Source: a cf. Phormidesmis sp. LEGE 11477
Lineage (GTDB): Bacteria; Cyanobacteriota; Cyanobacteriia; Phormidesmidales; Phormidesmidaceae
Length of the DNA: 50,473 nucleotides
Reading direction: 5' to 3'
Assembly (NCBI RefSeq): GCF_015207105.1
Contig: NZ_JADEXO010000037.1
Coordinates: forward strand, 1 to 50,473
A model generated the notes under the pieces. It saw only the letters and a list, made by a program, of their open reading frames with translations. It ran no database searches and was not told the origin of the DNA. Of the stretch, positions 8,152 through 17,416 are shown piece by piece. Made by a program: the position numbers and the translations under genes. Each line of letters begins with the position of its first letter. Position 1 is the stretch's first letter.

Positions 8152-9594
8152 ATGTCAGTTCGCGTTCGCATCGCTCCTAGCCCCACTGGTAATCTTCATA
8201 TAGGTACCGCTCGCACTGCTGTCTTCAACTGGCTGTTTGCCCGCAACCAAGGCGGTCAGTTTTTGTTGAGAATCGAAGATACCGATCTAGAACGTTCGAA
8301 GACAGAATACACCGACAATATTCTTGAAGGATTGAAATGGCTAGGAATGGACTGGGATGAGGGCCCGTTTTATCAGTCGCAGCGACTAGAGATGTACCGG
8401 AAAAAGGTGCAAGAACTTTTAGACAAAGGACTTGCTTACCGGGCTTATGAAACGCCCGAAGAATTGAACGCCATGCGTGAGGCGCAGCAGGCCAGAAAAG
8501 AAGCGCCACGGTACAACAATCAGCACAGAAACCTAACGCCTGAGCAGATTGCCGAATTTGAAGCGGCAGGTCGCCCGGCGGTGATTCGCTTCAAGATTGA
8601 TGATGGGCGAGAGATCAAGTGGAACGATCTGGTTCGAGGAACCGTGAGTTGGAAAGGCCGCGACTTAGGGGGTGATATGGTGATCGCCAGGGCGTCTTCA
8701 GGATCAGATGTAGGGCAGCCGCTGTATAACTTTGTGGTGGTCGTAGACGATGCGGACATGGCGATTACCCATGTGATTCGCGGAGAAGATCATGTAGGAA
8801 ACACGCCGAAGCAGATTTTGCTATACGAGGCGCTAGGCTTTGAAGTGCCTGAGTTTGCCCATACGCCGCTGATTTTGAATGAGAAGGGTGCGAAGCTTTC
8901 CAAACGCGATGGCGTCACCTCAGTAGATGATTTTCGCCAGATGGGCTTTACCGCTGAGGCGCTAGCAAACTACATGACACTGCTAGGCTGGTCTGCACCA
9001 GACGCGCAGGAGCTATTTACCTTAGAAGAAGCAGCCAAGCTGTTCAGCTTTGAGCGGGTGAATAAGGCAGGCGCAAAATTTGACTGGGACAAACTCGATT
9101 GGATCAATAGTCAGTATCTGCACGAAAAGCCACCCGAAGCGCTATTGCCGATGCTAATGCCCTATTGGCGAGAAGCGGGCTATGGCTTCGAGGCGGATGC
9201 AGACTGGCTGCCATTGCTAGCACGGATGATCGGCCCTAGTTTGACTCGGCTAAAAGACTGTGTGGAGCTAGGTCGTTTTTTTGCCACGCCGACGATGGAT
9301 TTTAGTGAGAAGGCGATCGCACAGCTACAGACAGAAGGCGTGGCTGAAATCATGCAGGCGGTCGTTGAGGCGCTAAAAGAAACACCCATCAATGAACCTG
9401 CGGATGCGAAAGGGGTGATCAACCAGGCAACAAAGGCGTTGGGTGTCAAAAAAGGACTGGTGATGAAATCGCTGCGAGCGGCGTTAATGGGCGATATGCA
9501 AGGCCCTGACCTGGTGGAGTCTTGGACAATCTTGCATCAGCAAAAATACGATTTGCAGAGGTTGGAAGCGGCTGTAGCCGTTGCAAAGCCGTAA
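8152..9594 (+). CDS. gltX: Glutamyl-tRNA synthetase
   Basis: This class I aminoacyl-tRNA synthetase charges tRNA-Glu. In cyanobacteria the discriminating or non-discriminating form also feeds tetrapyrrole synthesis (Glu-tRNA is the precursor of 5-aminolevulinate) and the amidotransferase route to Gln-tRNA. The 480-residue length is normal. The HIGH motif appears as HIGT at residues 16-19 after 'APSPTGNL', and the KMSKS loop as KLSKR at about residues 248-252. The catalytic insert '[12 protein letters not shown]' and 'GPFYQSQR' are in place, and the helical anticodon-binding region occupies the C-terminal third. The ATG at 8152 leads directly into the first strand. Confidence 0.97.
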   Translation: MSVRVRIAPSPTGNLHIGTARTAVFNWLFARNQGGQFLLRIEDTDLERSKTEYTDNILEGLKWLGMDWDEGPFYQSQRLEMYRKKVQELLDKGLAYRAYETPEELNAMREAQQARKEAPRYNNQHRNLTPEQIAEFEAAGRPAVIRFKIDDGREIKWNDLVRGTVSWKGRDLGGDMVIARASSGSDVGQPLYNFVVVVDDADMAITHVIRGEDHVGNTPKQILLYEALGFEVPEFAHTPLILNEKGAKLSKRDGVTSVDDFRQMGFTAEALANYMTLLGWSAPDAQELFTLEEAAKLFSFERVNKAGAKFDWDKLDWINSQYLHEKPPEALLPMLMPYWREAGYGFEADADWLPLLARMIGPSLTRLKDCVELGRFFATPTMDFSEKAIAQLQTEGVAEIMQAVVEALKETPINEPADAKGVINQATKALGVKKGLVMKSLRAALMGDMQGPDLVESWTILHQQKYDLQRLEAAVAVAKP

Positions 9595-9819
9595 TATTAC
9601 GCTTTGTGAACGGCTTCTAGTAGAGACTTCTAAGGTTCGCATTCTGCGGATTTTCGGAATATTGATTGCTTGAACCTGAAGATTTACGTTAAATTTAGTA
9701 AACACAAGTCTCATAAAACTTGTAATCGCTTAGCAATCTGATAAGAAGCGGATTGATTTTTACAAATCATTTTTGCCAGCTATCTTGCGAGCTATCTATT
9801 TAACAGAGGCCACCGAGTT

Positions 9820-11712
9820 ATGAAATTTTCTTGGAGAACTGCCCTACTGTGGACCATGCCCCTTCTAGTCGTTGGATTTTTCCTATGGCAGGGCTCTTTC
9901 AGTAGCGCAGATCCCGTCGATTCAGGTCGAAACACTGCTAGCACTAGCATGACCTATGGACGCTTTTTGGATTACCTAGACGCAGGTCGAGTGACTTCCG
10001 TCGATTTTTATGAAGGCGGCCAGACCGCTATTATTGAGGCCGTCGATCCTCAAATCGACAATCGGGTTCAGCGCTGGCGAGTAGATTTGCCAGGCAATGC
10101 CCCTGAGCTGGTCGAGCGTCTGCGGGCGTCTGATATCAGCCTAGATTCTCATCAGCCTCGCAACGATGGCGCTTTGATTGGAATTTTGGGCAATTTGCTT
10201 TTCCCCATCCTGCTGATTGGTGGATTGTTCTTCCTATTTCGTCGTTCCAACGGCGGCGCGGGGGGTCCGGGTCAGGCGATGAACTTTGGCAAGTCCAAAG
10301 CGCGCTTCATGATGGAAGCCAATACTGGCGTCATGTTTGATGATGTGGCGGGTATCGAGGAAGCCAAAGAAGAGCTGCAAGAAGTGGTGACTTTCCTGAA
10401 AAAGCCTGAGCGCTTTACCGCGATTGGAGCCCGGATTCCTAAGGGGGTGCTGCTAGTAGGCCCGCCTGGAACAGGTAAGACGTTGCTGGCCAAGGCGATC
10501 GCAGGTGAAGCCGGGACTCCCTTCTTCTCGATCTCAGGCTCTGAATTTGTCGAAATGTTCGTCGGTGTGGGTGCTTCTCGCGTTCGCGACCTGTTCAAGA
10601 AAGCCAAAGAAAACGCCCCTTGCATTATCTTTATTGACGAGATTGACGCCGTCGGTCGCTCTCGTGGCGCTGGCATCGGTGGCGGTAATGATGAGCGAGA
10701 GCAAACGCTCAATCAGCTGCTGACTGAAATGGACGGCTTTGAAGGTAATACTGGCATCATTGTGATTGCCGCCACGAACCGCGCTGACGTGCTCGACTCC
10801 GCCCTGTTGCGCCCTGGTCGCTTTGACCGTCAGGTATCGGTCGATCCGCCAGATATCAAGGGTCGCCGCGAAGTGTTGGAAGTGCATGCGCGTGATAAGA
10901 AGGTGTCTGATGACCTTTCTTTGGATGCGATCGCCCGCCGCACACCCGGATTTACAGGCGCAGATCTAGCTAACTTGCTGAACGAAGCCGCTATTCTCAC
11001 CGCTCGTCGCCGCAAAGAAGCAGTCACGATGCTAGAAATCGATGACGCCATTGACCGCGTGATTGCGGGGATGGAAGGAACACCGCTGACTGACGGTAAG
11101 AGCAAGCGATTGATTGCCTATCACGAAGTGGGTCATGCCATCATCGGTACGCTGGTGAAGGATCACGATCCGGTTCAGAAAGTGACTTTGATTCCTCGTG
11201 GTCAGGCGCAAGGTCTGACTTGGTTCACGCCTAGCGAAGACCAAATGTTAATTTCTCGGGGTCAGCTCAAGGCTCGAATCTGTGGCGCATTGGGTGGACG
11301 CGCGGCTGAAGAAGTCATCTTTGGCGACGCTGAAATCACCACAGGCGCAGGCAATGACCTGCAACAGGTGACGAACATGGCCCGCCAGATGGTGACCAAG
11401 TTCGGCATGTCAGAAGATCTCGGCCAGCTGGCTCTAGAGAGTGAGCAAGGCGAAGTCTTCCTAGGCGGTAGCTGGGGTGGCCGATCTGAATACTCTGAAG
11501 AGATTGCGGCGAAGATCGACGCTGCGGTGCGCGAGATTGTTCAAAAGTGCTACGAAGATACGGTGAATATTGTTCGCGAGAACCGTGACGTGATTGACCG
11601 GGTAGTTGATCTGCTGATCGAGAAGGAGTCCATCGATGGCGATGAGTTCCGTCAAATTGTGAGTGAGTACACAACAGTGCCTGACAAGGAGCGGTTTGTT
11701 CCACAGCTGTAG
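9820..11712 (+). CDS. ftsH: ATP-dependent zinc metalloprotease FtsH (FtsH2/Slr0228-like)
   Basis: FtsH is a membrane-bound AAA+ protease; in cyanobacteria the FtsH2/FtsH3 hetero-oligomer removes damaged D1 during photosystem II repair. The 630-residue protein has an N-terminal membrane helix (about 8-27), a lumenal/periplasmic domain, a second helix (about 115-138), Walker A GPPGTGKT at about 214-221, Walker B 'IIFIDEID', the second region of homology ending 'LRPGRFDR', and the zinc motif HEVGH at about 435-439. The N-terminus '[11 protein letters not shown]' and the '[13 protein letters not shown]' segment match, as I remember it, Synechocystis FtsH2 nearly word for word, so I favour that paralogue. 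It has its own terminator. Confidence 0.95.
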   Translation: MKFSWRTALLWTMPLLVVGFFLWQGSFSSADPVDSGRNTASTSMTYGRFLDYLDAGRVTSVDFYEGGQTAIIEAVDPQIDNRVQRWRVDLPGNAPELVERLRASDISLDSHQPRNDGALIGILGNLLFPILLIGGLFFLFRRSNGGAGGPGQAMNFGKSKARFMMEANTGVMFDDVAGIEEAKEELQEVVTFLKKPERFTAIGARIPKGVLLVGPPGTGKTLLAKAIAGEAGTPFFSISGSEFVEMFVGVGASRVRDLFKKAKENAPCIIFIDEIDAVGRSRGAGIGGGNDEREQTLNQLLTEMDGFEGNTGIIVIAATNRADVLDSALLRPGRFDRQVSVDPPDIKGRREVLEVHARDKKVSDDLSLDAIARRTPGFTGADLANLLNEAAILTARRRKEAVTMLEIDDAIDRVIAGMEGTPLTDGKSKRLIAYHEVGHAIIGTLVKDHDPVQKVTLIPRGQAQGLTWFTPSEDQMLISRGQLKARICGALGGRAAEEVIFGDAEITTGAGNDLQQVTNMARQMVTKFGMSEDLGQLALESEQGEVFLGGSWGGRSEYSEEIAAKIDAAVREIVQKCYEDTVNIVRENRDVIDRVVDLLIEKESIDGDEFRQIVSEYTTVPDKERFVPQL

Positions 11713-11759
11713 AACTCGGTTAATCTAGCAAGTGTCCTGCTAGCGTTAAATAGATAGAG

Positions 11760-11797
11760 GAGGGCTTGCCAAGCAAAATTGGTAAGCCCTTTTTTAA
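11760..11797 (+). terminator. Rho-independent terminator after ftsH
   Basis: The inverted repeat GGGCTTGCC / GGTAAGCCC (one G-T pair) encloses a short AT-rich loop and is followed by TTTTTT. It begins about 50 bases after the ftsH stop and ends about 35 bases before the next start, so ftsH is probably transcribed alone. Confidence 0.85.
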
Positions 11798-11832
11798 GGT
11801 TTTGCTGATGCCCCTTAACCGTTGAACTGCTA

Positions 11833-12933
11833 ATGCCTACGCTTTATTTTGCGATTACTAATCACGGGTTTGGTCATGCCACGCGCTCAGCAGCGCTGGC
11901 AGCCAAAATTAGCCAATGCTGTCGGTCTGTGGGGATTCCACTGCGCCTGATTATGGCCACGAAAGCACCGAAGTGGTTGCTGGATACTTATCTGAAGGAA
12001 CCGTACGAGCACAGAAAGGTAGCGTTTGATGTTGGTGTACTACAAAGCGACAGCCTAAATATGGATAAGGCTGCGACCCTAGCAGCGGTGCAGGCAATTC
12101 AAGCGGCAGAAGATCGGCTGATTGCTGACGAGGTGGCCTTTTTGAAAGCGCAAAAGGTAGATTTGGTGCTAGCAGATATTCCACCACTGATGGCAAAGAT
12201 AGCGGCGGCGGCAGATATCCCCTGCTGGATGATTAGTAATTTTGGCTGGGATTTTATCTACCGAGATTGGATTGATGAGTATGCAGGGTTTGAGGCGATC
12301 GCAGCCTACATTGCCCACTGCTTCTCACAGGCAACTCGCACCTTCCGCCTACCGTTTCACGAACCCATGTCCGCCCTGCCAAACCAAACAGACGTTGGCC
12401 TCACCGGGGGCGAGCCAGCCTACAGCACCGAGCATTTACGGCAACTGATGCAGCGTGATATTCCCACCGAGCGGACGGTGCTGCTGACTTTCGGTGGTAT
12501 GGGCGTGGCCAAAACGCCCTACGAAGCCCTCGCCGATTTTCCAGACTGGCAGTTTGTTACGTTCGATCAGAGCGGGCCAACGCTGCCCAATCTCTACCGG
12601 GTAAACGATCGCGCGATGCGGCCCGTAGACTGGATGGTGGTATGTGATCGCGTTTTCTCCAAACCTGGCTATAGCACCTTCTCCGAAGCCTGCCTGTTAG
12701 ACAAAGGCGTTATTACCATCACCCGCGACGACTTTGCCGAAGCCCACTACCTGCTAGAAGGCATCCAGGATCACGCCCACCACCAGATCGTGAGCGCAGA
12801 AAGCTTTTTTGCAGGCGACTGGGCCTGTATCACTGGCGATCTATTGCCGCCTCGAAAGCAAGCAAGATTGGACAAAGGGGGAAAGGATGCGATCGCCGCT
12901 GCCGTCATCGAACACTTCAGCGAACTTAGCTAG
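11833..12933 (+). CDS. Glycosyltransferase-like protein (GT-B fold, arabinokinase-N-terminal-like)
   Basis: The 366-residue protein begins 'YFAITNHGFGHATRSAALA', the Gly-His-rich loop found at the start of GT-B-fold glycosyltransferases and in the N-terminal half of plant-type L-arabinokinases. Further GT-B features are 'DLVLADIPPLMAKIAAAADIP', 'FGGMGVAK', and the acceptor/nucleotide region 'VFSKPGYSTFSEACLLDKGVI', where the Pro-Gly-Tyr-Ser-Thr segment resembles the sugar-nucleotide loop of MurG-like enzymes. No kinase domain follows. Sugar donor and acceptor are unknown. It is bounded upstream by the ftsH terminator and lies 87 bases before yjbQ. Confidence 0.7.
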   Translation: MPTLYFAITNHGFGHATRSAALAAKISQCCRSVGIPLRLIMATKAPKWLLDTYLKEPYEHRKVAFDVGVLQSDSLNMDKAATLAAVQAIQAAEDRLIADEVAFLKAQKVDLVLADIPPLMAKIAAAADIPCWMISNFGWDFIYRDWIDEYAGFEAIAAYIAHCFSQATRTFRLPFHEPMSALPNQTDVGLTGGEPAYSTEHLRQLMQRDIPTERTVLLTFGGMGVAKTPYEALADFPDWQFVTFDQSGPTLPNLYRVNDRAMRPVDWMVVCDRVFSKPGYSTFSEACLLDKGVITITRDDFAEAHYLLEGIQDHAHHQIVSAESFFAGDWACITGDLLPPRKQARLDKGGKDAIAAAVIEHFSELS

Positions 12934-13020
12934 AAGTCTAACTAACAAAGCTCAACTAACGAATCATTGCGATAAACTGACGAAACATCGCTTAGCCTCC
13001 AAAGGCCCCTTTAAAGTCTT

Positions 13021-13455
13021 ATGGTGACCACCTTAGAAACTACTCACTACCAGCAAGTCATTCGTCTGAAAACCCAGCCCAAATCGCTCGGTCGCTTTAC
13101 CCGCAAAGTCCAAGAAGTCGTTGCCGCGTCCGGGGTGGAAACCGGACTATGCTCTATATTTTTGCGTCACACGTCCGCTAGCTTAGTCATCCAAGAAAAC
13201 GCCGATCCAGACGTTTTGTTGGATATGGAGACTTTTTTGTCGAAGCTGGTACCTGAGGGCAACTACTACCGTCATAGCGATGAAGGCCCAGACGATATGC
13301 CCGCCCATATCCGCACAGCGCTAACTCATACCTCTGAGCAAATTCCGATTATGAACGGGCGACTGGCTCTAGGCACGTGGCAGGGCCTTTACGTCTGGGA
13401 GCATCGCGACTATTCGCACACCAGAGAAATCGTCATTCACATTACCGGGAATTAG
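13021..13455 (+). CDS. yjbQ: YjbQ/UPF0047 family protein
   Basis: The 144-residue protein is a full-length member of the YjbQ family (UPF0047, TIGR00149). The family fold is a compact beta-sandwich trimer, and some members show a weak thiamine-phosphate synthase activity, so databases sometimes label it a secondary thiamine-phosphate synthase. Family residues are visible: 'LRHTSASLVIQENADPDV', 'YRHSDEGPDDMPAHIR', 'MNGRLALGTWQGLYVWEHRD'. The conserved histidines in these motifs form a probable metal site. Its stop lies 4 bases before the era start, suggesting translational coupling. A direct role in thiamine synthesis is not established. Confidence 0.9.
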   Translation: MVTTLETTHYQQVIRLKTQPKSLGRFTRKVQEVVAASGVETGLCSIFLRHTSASLVIQENADPDVLLDMETFLSKLVPEGNYYRHSDEGPDDMPAHIRTALTHTSEQIPIMNGRLALGTWQGLYVWEHRDYSHTREIVIHITGN

Positions 13456-13458
13456 CGA

Positions 13459-14742
13459 ATGAGCGATCAGAACAATCCCTGGGATAAAATCTCCAAAGGC
13501 CCCTCCAAAGGAGCGCCTGGGAAAAAAAAGTTTAAGAAGAGTCGCTATAAAAGTGATGGAGGAAAGCCGGGTGATCGCAAATTCGATAAACCCAGAAAAG
13601 CAGCGCCTGCACCAAAGCTAAAAATTGGCCAGCGAGCGGTGTCTACAGACACAGACAAGCCAGATACCAATAAAACCCTTAAAAAAGGACTCATTCTAAA
13701 AGACGGCAAAATTGTTGACACTACCGCAGCGAGCTCAGAAGCAAGATATGAAATTGCACCGCTGACCAACCCTGCCGACGAAAAAGTTCCGGTCAAAAGC
13801 AAACCCAACATCAGCGGCGGCTTAATTCCCACTGCCGCGCCTGACTTTCGCTCGGGTTTCGTCAGCATTGTGGGTCGCCCCAACGTCGGCAAATCGACCC
13901 TGATGAACTATCTGGTCGGTCAAAAAATTGCCATCACCTCTCCTGTGGCCCAAACGACCCGCAACCGACTTCAGGGGATTTTGACCACGCCCCAAGCTCA
14001 AATCATTTTTGTAGACACACCCGGTATTCATAAACCCCACCACGAATTAGGCAAAGTGCTGGTGCAAAATGCGCGGGTGGCGATTAATTCGGTAGACGTT
14101 GTCCTTTTTGTCGTCGAGGCGACATCGGCAGCAGGTAAAGGCGATCTCTTTGTTTCTAATCTGGTAGCCCAAACCAAATGCCCGGTCGTCCTCGGCATCA
14201 ATAAAGTTGATCAGCTACTTGAAAGTGGTCGAAAAGCGGCTGAGATTAAACATAGCTACGAAGCGCTGGCGGCTGAGCACGGCTGGTCAGTCGTGAAGTT
14301 TTCTGCCCTGACGGGTGAAGGCGTAGAAAACCTGCAGTCGGAGCTGATTACGAAGCTGGAGTCAGGACCGTATTACTATCCGCCAGATCTGGTGACCGAT
14401 CAGCCTGAGCGGTTTATTATGGGCGAGCTGATTCGAGAGCAGATATTACTGCACACCCGAGAAGAAGTACCGCACAGCGTGGCGATCGCCATCGAAAAAG
14501 TAGAAGAAGACGAAAATATTACCCGTATTTTGGCCACAGTGAACGTCGAGCGCAAATCGCAAAAAGGCATCTTGATTGGCAAAGGCGGCCTGATGATGAA
14601 AGCGATCAGCACCGCCGCTCGTGAGCAGATGCAAAAGCTAGTTGCCGGGAAAGTCTATCTAGAAATATTCGTGCGGGTGCAAGAACGCTGGCGGCAGTCG
14701 CGCACTCGCCTGTCAGAGTTTGGCTATAGAGTCGAAAAGTAG
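13459..14742 (+). CDS. era: GTPase Era with long basic N-terminal extension
   Basis: Era is an essential GTPase that binds the 3' end of 16S rRNA during 30S assembly. The 427-residue protein is about 130 residues longer than ordinary Era (about 300). The GTPase starts near residue 132: G1 GRPNVGKST (about 139-147), G2 region 'AQTTRNR', G3 'DTPGIHK', G4 NKVD, and G5 'FSALTGEG'. A C-terminal KH domain carries the 'ILIGKGG' loop (about residue 372). The extension is rich in Lys, Pro, Gly and Asp and looks disordered and nucleic-acid-binding. The long form is favoured because the ATG at 13459 follows the yjbQ stop by 3 bases and the extension reads open throughout. Confidence 0.93.
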   Translation: MSDQNNPWDKISKGPSKGAPGKKKFKKSRYKSDGGKPGDRKFDKPRKAAPAPKLKIGQRAVSTDTDKPDTNKTLKKGLILKDGKIVDTTAASSEARYEIAPLTNPADEKVPVKSKPNISGGLIPTAAPDFRSGFVSIVGRPNVGKSTLMNYLVGQKIAITSPVAQTTRNRLQGILTTPQAQIIFVDTPGIHKPHHELGKVLVQNARVAINSVDVVLFVVEATSAAGKGDLFVSNLVAQTKCPVVLGINKVDQLLESGRKAAEIKHSYEALAAEHGWSVVKFSALTGEGVENLQSELITKLESGPYYYPPDLVTDQPERFIMGELIREQILLHTREEVPHSVAIAIEKVEEDENITRILATVNVERKSQKGILIGKGGLMMKAISTAAREQMQKLVAGKVYLEIFVRVQERWRQSRTRLSEFGYRVEK

Positions 14743-14796
14743 GCCAGAAAAAGGCCACTAGTTAAAAAAGCCACTACTTACTACACAGCAATTGCG

Positions 14797-15144
14797 ATGA
14801 CAGCACTCAGTAGCCAGACCTGCGTTCCTTGCAGAGGCAGCGAGCCGCCGCTCTCGCCAGAGGAGATGGAAAAGATGAGGATCTTAGTAGACAACTGGCG
14901 GATCGTCGACCGAGGCGGCACACCGAAGCTGACTCGATCCTACAAATTCTCTAACTTTAAAGCTGCGCTGGCTTTCACTCAAAAAGTTGGCGAAGCCGCC
15001 GAGCAAGCAGGGCATCACCCTAAGCTGATCACAGAATGGGGAAAGGTAAGCGTATTTTGGTGGACCCATGTGATTAACGGGCTGCATCAAAACGACTTTA
15101 TTATGGCGGCGAAGACAGATTTAGCCTACGAGCAAGAGGATTGA
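14797..15144 (+). CDS. Pterin-4a-carbinolamine dehydratase
   Basis: The enzyme dehydrates 4a-hydroxytetrahydropterin during pterin recycling and can act as a dimerisation cofactor in other contexts. The 115-residue protein shows the family core 'SYKFSNFKAALAFTQKVGEAAEQAGHHPKL' with the His-His-Pro catalytic loop, then 'GKVSVFWWTHVINGLHQNDF', where the second histidine and the Asp are conserved. In cyanobacteria lacking an aromatic amino-acid hydroxylase it is often linked to molybdopterin or other pterin metabolism; no such gene is adjacent. It starts 54 bases after era and may share its transcript. Confidence 0.9.
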   Translation: MTALSSQTCVPCRGSEPPLSPEEMEKMRILVDNWRIVDRGGTPKLTRSYKFSNFKAALAFTQKVGEAAEQAGHHPKLITEWGKVSVFWWTHVINGLHQNDFIMAAKTDLAYEQED

Positions 15145-15332
15145 AGACGCGATCGCAGCCCTGTTTGTATCGAAAGGCAATCGTGCGTACCATCATATTC
15201 CTACGACAAATATGTGGTCTGCCATCACGAAAAATCGGCGGGCGGGCAATCAAAGTTTCAACATTGATAGTTGCAGCGGTTACAGAAAAAGAGTTTTATT
15301 ACCCGTCTATGTTCAATTCTACTTAGTAGCAT

Positions 15333-16166
15333 CTAGTCTTGTTGGTTAGCAAATTGGCGCGCACCAAAGAATGAGAGTAGAACCGCAAACCCTAACAGAA
15401 TTGGCAAACTATACCAAGGAAACTCAGTCAGCGGCTTGTATGCAATAGATCGTAGCCCGATCGTTGTGTACGTCAGCGGCAGCGCGTACACAATCGGCTT
15501 GAGCGCTACGGGCAGCGTCGTCGGATCGAAAAACGTACCACCCAGAAACGACATCGGCACGATCAAGAAATTATTGAACAGGCCAACGCTTTCTAACGAC
15601 TTTACGTTTAGGCCCACGATCACCCCTAAGCCAGCAAACACCGCACAGTTCAAAATAACCAGCAAGAAAAACAGCGGATTTAGAAAGCTCCACACCCTGC
15701 CCGTGAAGAGCACGGCCACCAAAATCACAGCCGAAGCCGTCATCAAACCCCGTACGATGCCTGCCATCATCTTGCCAAGGTGCAGCGATAGCGGATGAAT
15801 CGGGTACAGCAGCATCTCTTCAAACGTATTAGAAAACAGGCGCTCCCCGCAGATCGAAAATGTCGTTCCACCGAAGCTGATCACCATCGAGGAAAGCGCT
15901 ACCATCCCCGGCAAAATAAACTCTAGATAGCTATCTCCAGCCGTTGGTGTACTGACCCTATCTAGAGAGCTGCCCAGCCCTAGACCAAACGCTAAAATAT
16001 AAATCAGCGGCGACACCAGCCCAGAAGCAGCAACCTGTGGAATCCTTACTCTTAGATCTAGCCAGTCTCCCCAAAACACGGTCAGGGAATCAGCAAACAG
16101 TGTCTTCCAAACGGGTTTGGTTACAGATTTAGGAAGCGCTATCGGTAGTTTAAAGGCAGTTTTCAC
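15333..16166 (-). CDS. ABC-2 type transporter permease without adjacent ATPase
   Basis: The 277-residue protein has a soluble N-terminal segment and six hydrophobic segments with the ABC-2 pattern of drug, polysaccharide or lipid exporters (DrrB/NodJ type): 'SPLIYILAFGLGLG', 'LPGMVALSSMVISFGGTTFSI', the cytoplasmic 'FEEMLLYPIHPLSLHLGKM', and near the end 'FLGGTFFDPTTLPVALKPIVYALPLTY'. Such permeases need an ATPase that is usually the next gene, but the neighbours here are a pterin enzyme and a repetitive exported protein. The partner must lie elsewhere in the genome or be shared. The substrate cannot be predicted. Confidence 0.85.
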   Translation of the reverse strand: MKTAFKLPIALPKSVTKPVWKTLFADSLTVFWGDWLDLRVRIPQVAASGLVSPLIYILAFGLGLGSSLDRVSTPTAGDSYLEFILPGMVALSSMVISFGGTTFSICGERLFSNTFEEMLLYPIHPLSLHLGKMMAGIVRGLMTASAVILVAVLFTGRVWSFLNPLFFLLVILNCAVFAGLGVIVGLNVKSLESVGLFNNFLIVPMSFLGGTFFDPTTLPVALKPIVYALPLTYTTIGLRSIAYKPLTEFPWYSLPILLGFAVLLSFFGARQFANQQD

Positions 16167-16361
16167 AGAAGAGAGTTTGGCCTGTTACAGCCAAAGATTA
16201 ATAGATATAGCTGGCGTTGAATGCGTTCATCCACTTACCAAGCACCTTGCCCCGTCAAGATGAGGTCAAGGCGCAGGGCTTGTGAGCTAAAGCTAAGTAG
16301 CCAAAGCTCTAGTTTGCCCGCTTCTATTGTGCCGCGACGTGTGCGCCTATTGCTACTTTCG

Positions 16362-17144
16362 TTAGCTATCTGGCAGCGGTTGCCCAAAAGGAATAGGCTC
16401 GGGCCAGCGACTGGCATTGGCAGGACGGACAGTTTGAACTGTGGCTGGCATTGGCTCAGTTGCTACTGGCTCTGTAGCTGCTGGCTCTGTAACTGCCGAC
16501 TCTGTAGCTGCTGGTGAAATAAAGGGCGGGCTACCATCAGCCAGCGTCTCGGCTGATGGAACTGGCTCGGTTGCTGGTGCTGGAACTGACTCGGTTGCTG
16601 CTGGGCTCGGCGCTGAAGCGGGCTCGGTTGCTGTTGGGGCAGGCTCGGTTGCTGGAACTGGCTCGGCTGCTGTTTCCGAGGTCGACGGCTGAGCCAGATC
16701 GCCGATAAAGGGAGGTTCTAGAGGAATTTCAGGCTCACTTTGACTTTGAGTCACGACTGCTTCAGTCGGCTCAGCCGTCGGAGAAACCGGTGCCTCAAGT
16801 GGTTCGATAGGCGGAACGCTCACAGGCTGGTCAAGCGGAACGGACGGCTCTAGGATAGGCAGCTCGGACAGGTCACCGTCTGGCAAAAGTGATTCAGGAG
16901 AGAGTTTGAGGTCTTCGGCAGTGTTCTCTTCAGGTACTGCCTGCTTGAGGCCGAACCGATCCGATGGCGTTAGTTCTGTTGGCTCCGGTACAGAGCGCTG
17001 CTGTGGCTCGGCGGCTTGTCCGGGTAGGATGCCTATTGCGAAGAATGCGCCTGCTGTTGAGAATGCGATCGCGCCCACTCCTTTCAAAGTTAGGCTCAAC
17101 CACTTACCACATATTGATGTTTTGCCCATGAAATTTGCGCCCAT
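16362..17144 (-). CDS. Exported Pro/Thr/Glu/Ala-rich repetitive protein
   Basis: This 260-residue protein has an N-terminal signal or anchor sequence (hydrophobic 'GVGAIAFSTAGAFFAIGI', then 'GQAAEP', a plausible cleavage site near residue 46). The rest is low-complexity, dominated by Pro, Ala, Thr, Glu and Ser, with many degenerate copies of a 'ATEPxPA' unit between about residues 160 and 240. It looks like a disordered periplasmic or cell-wall-spanning segment. No enzymatic domain is visible. A second Met at residue 6 (17129) is an alternative start. On the complementary strand the repeat also gives open frames, which are shadows. Confidence 0.65.
   Translation of the reverse strand: MGANFMGKTSICGKWLSLTLKGVGAIAFSTAGAFFAIGILPGQAAEPQQRSVPEPTELTPSDRFGLKQAVPEENTAEDLKLSPESLLPDGDLSELPILEPSVPLDQPVSVPPIEPLEAPVSPTAEPTEAVVTQSQSEPEIPLEPPFIGDLAQPSTSETAAEPVPATEPAPTATEPASAPSPAATESVPAPATEPVPSAETLADGSPPFISPAATESAVTEPAATEPVATEPMPATVQTVRPANASRWPEPIPFGQPLPDS
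16430..16690. repeat. Degenerate tandem repeat encoding ATEP-like units
   Basis: The 3' part of the exported-protein gene is made of imperfect short repeats built on a CTGGCTCGGTTGCTG-like unit of about 12-18 bases. The units differ in length, which points to slippage or unequal exchange followed by drift. Confidence 0.6.
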
Positions 17145-17316
17145 TCATACAAATTTACAGGAACAGGATAAGCCATAAACTCAAAACCCAGCACATTAAT
17201 TTTCAGAAAGTTATTAGCTTTGTACTGATAAAACCGCCATAATCTAAGCTCAAATTCGTCATCATATAAACATTTCGATCTAACCCACGCAACCAATCTA
17301 CATAACTAAAGAGCTT

Positions 17317-17412
17317 ATGGAACTCAACGACTTCTTTCTACTTATCCTTCTACTCAGTCCCGGTCTACTGCTCTCCGTCTTGGTGATGGCAGGCATGAGC
17401 GCAGGAGGCTAA
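17317..17412 (+). CDS. Predicted 31-residue hydrophobic membrane peptide
   Basis: An ATG at 17317 opens a 31-codon frame: a short polar start (MELND), a hydrophobic helix of about 20 residues rich in Leu, Val and Phe, and a small Gly/Ser tail. An AAAGAG string lies just upstream as a weak ribosome site. Its stop is 4 bases before the ATG of the following redoxin gene, and the strong AGGAGG ribosome site of that gene falls inside the last codons here, so the two look translationally coupled. It resembles the small single-helix subunits of photosynthetic and respiratory complexes in size, but I could not match it to PsaM, PetL, PetN, PsbM or any other known one. Confidence 0.4.
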   Translation: MELNDFFLLILLLSPGLLLSVLVMAGMSAGG

Positions 17413-17416
17413 ATCC

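Noticed and set aside
15141-15326. 61-codon ORF overlapping the end of the pterin dehydratase gene
   Set aside because: Overlaps the preceding stop by 4 bases but the translation is unremarkable and lacks a ribosome site; kept out for lack of support.
16441-16692. Val/Ala/Gly/Ser-rich plus-strand ORF
   Set aside because: Shadow of the repetitive exported-protein gene on the minus strand; its repeats are the complement of the ATEP units.
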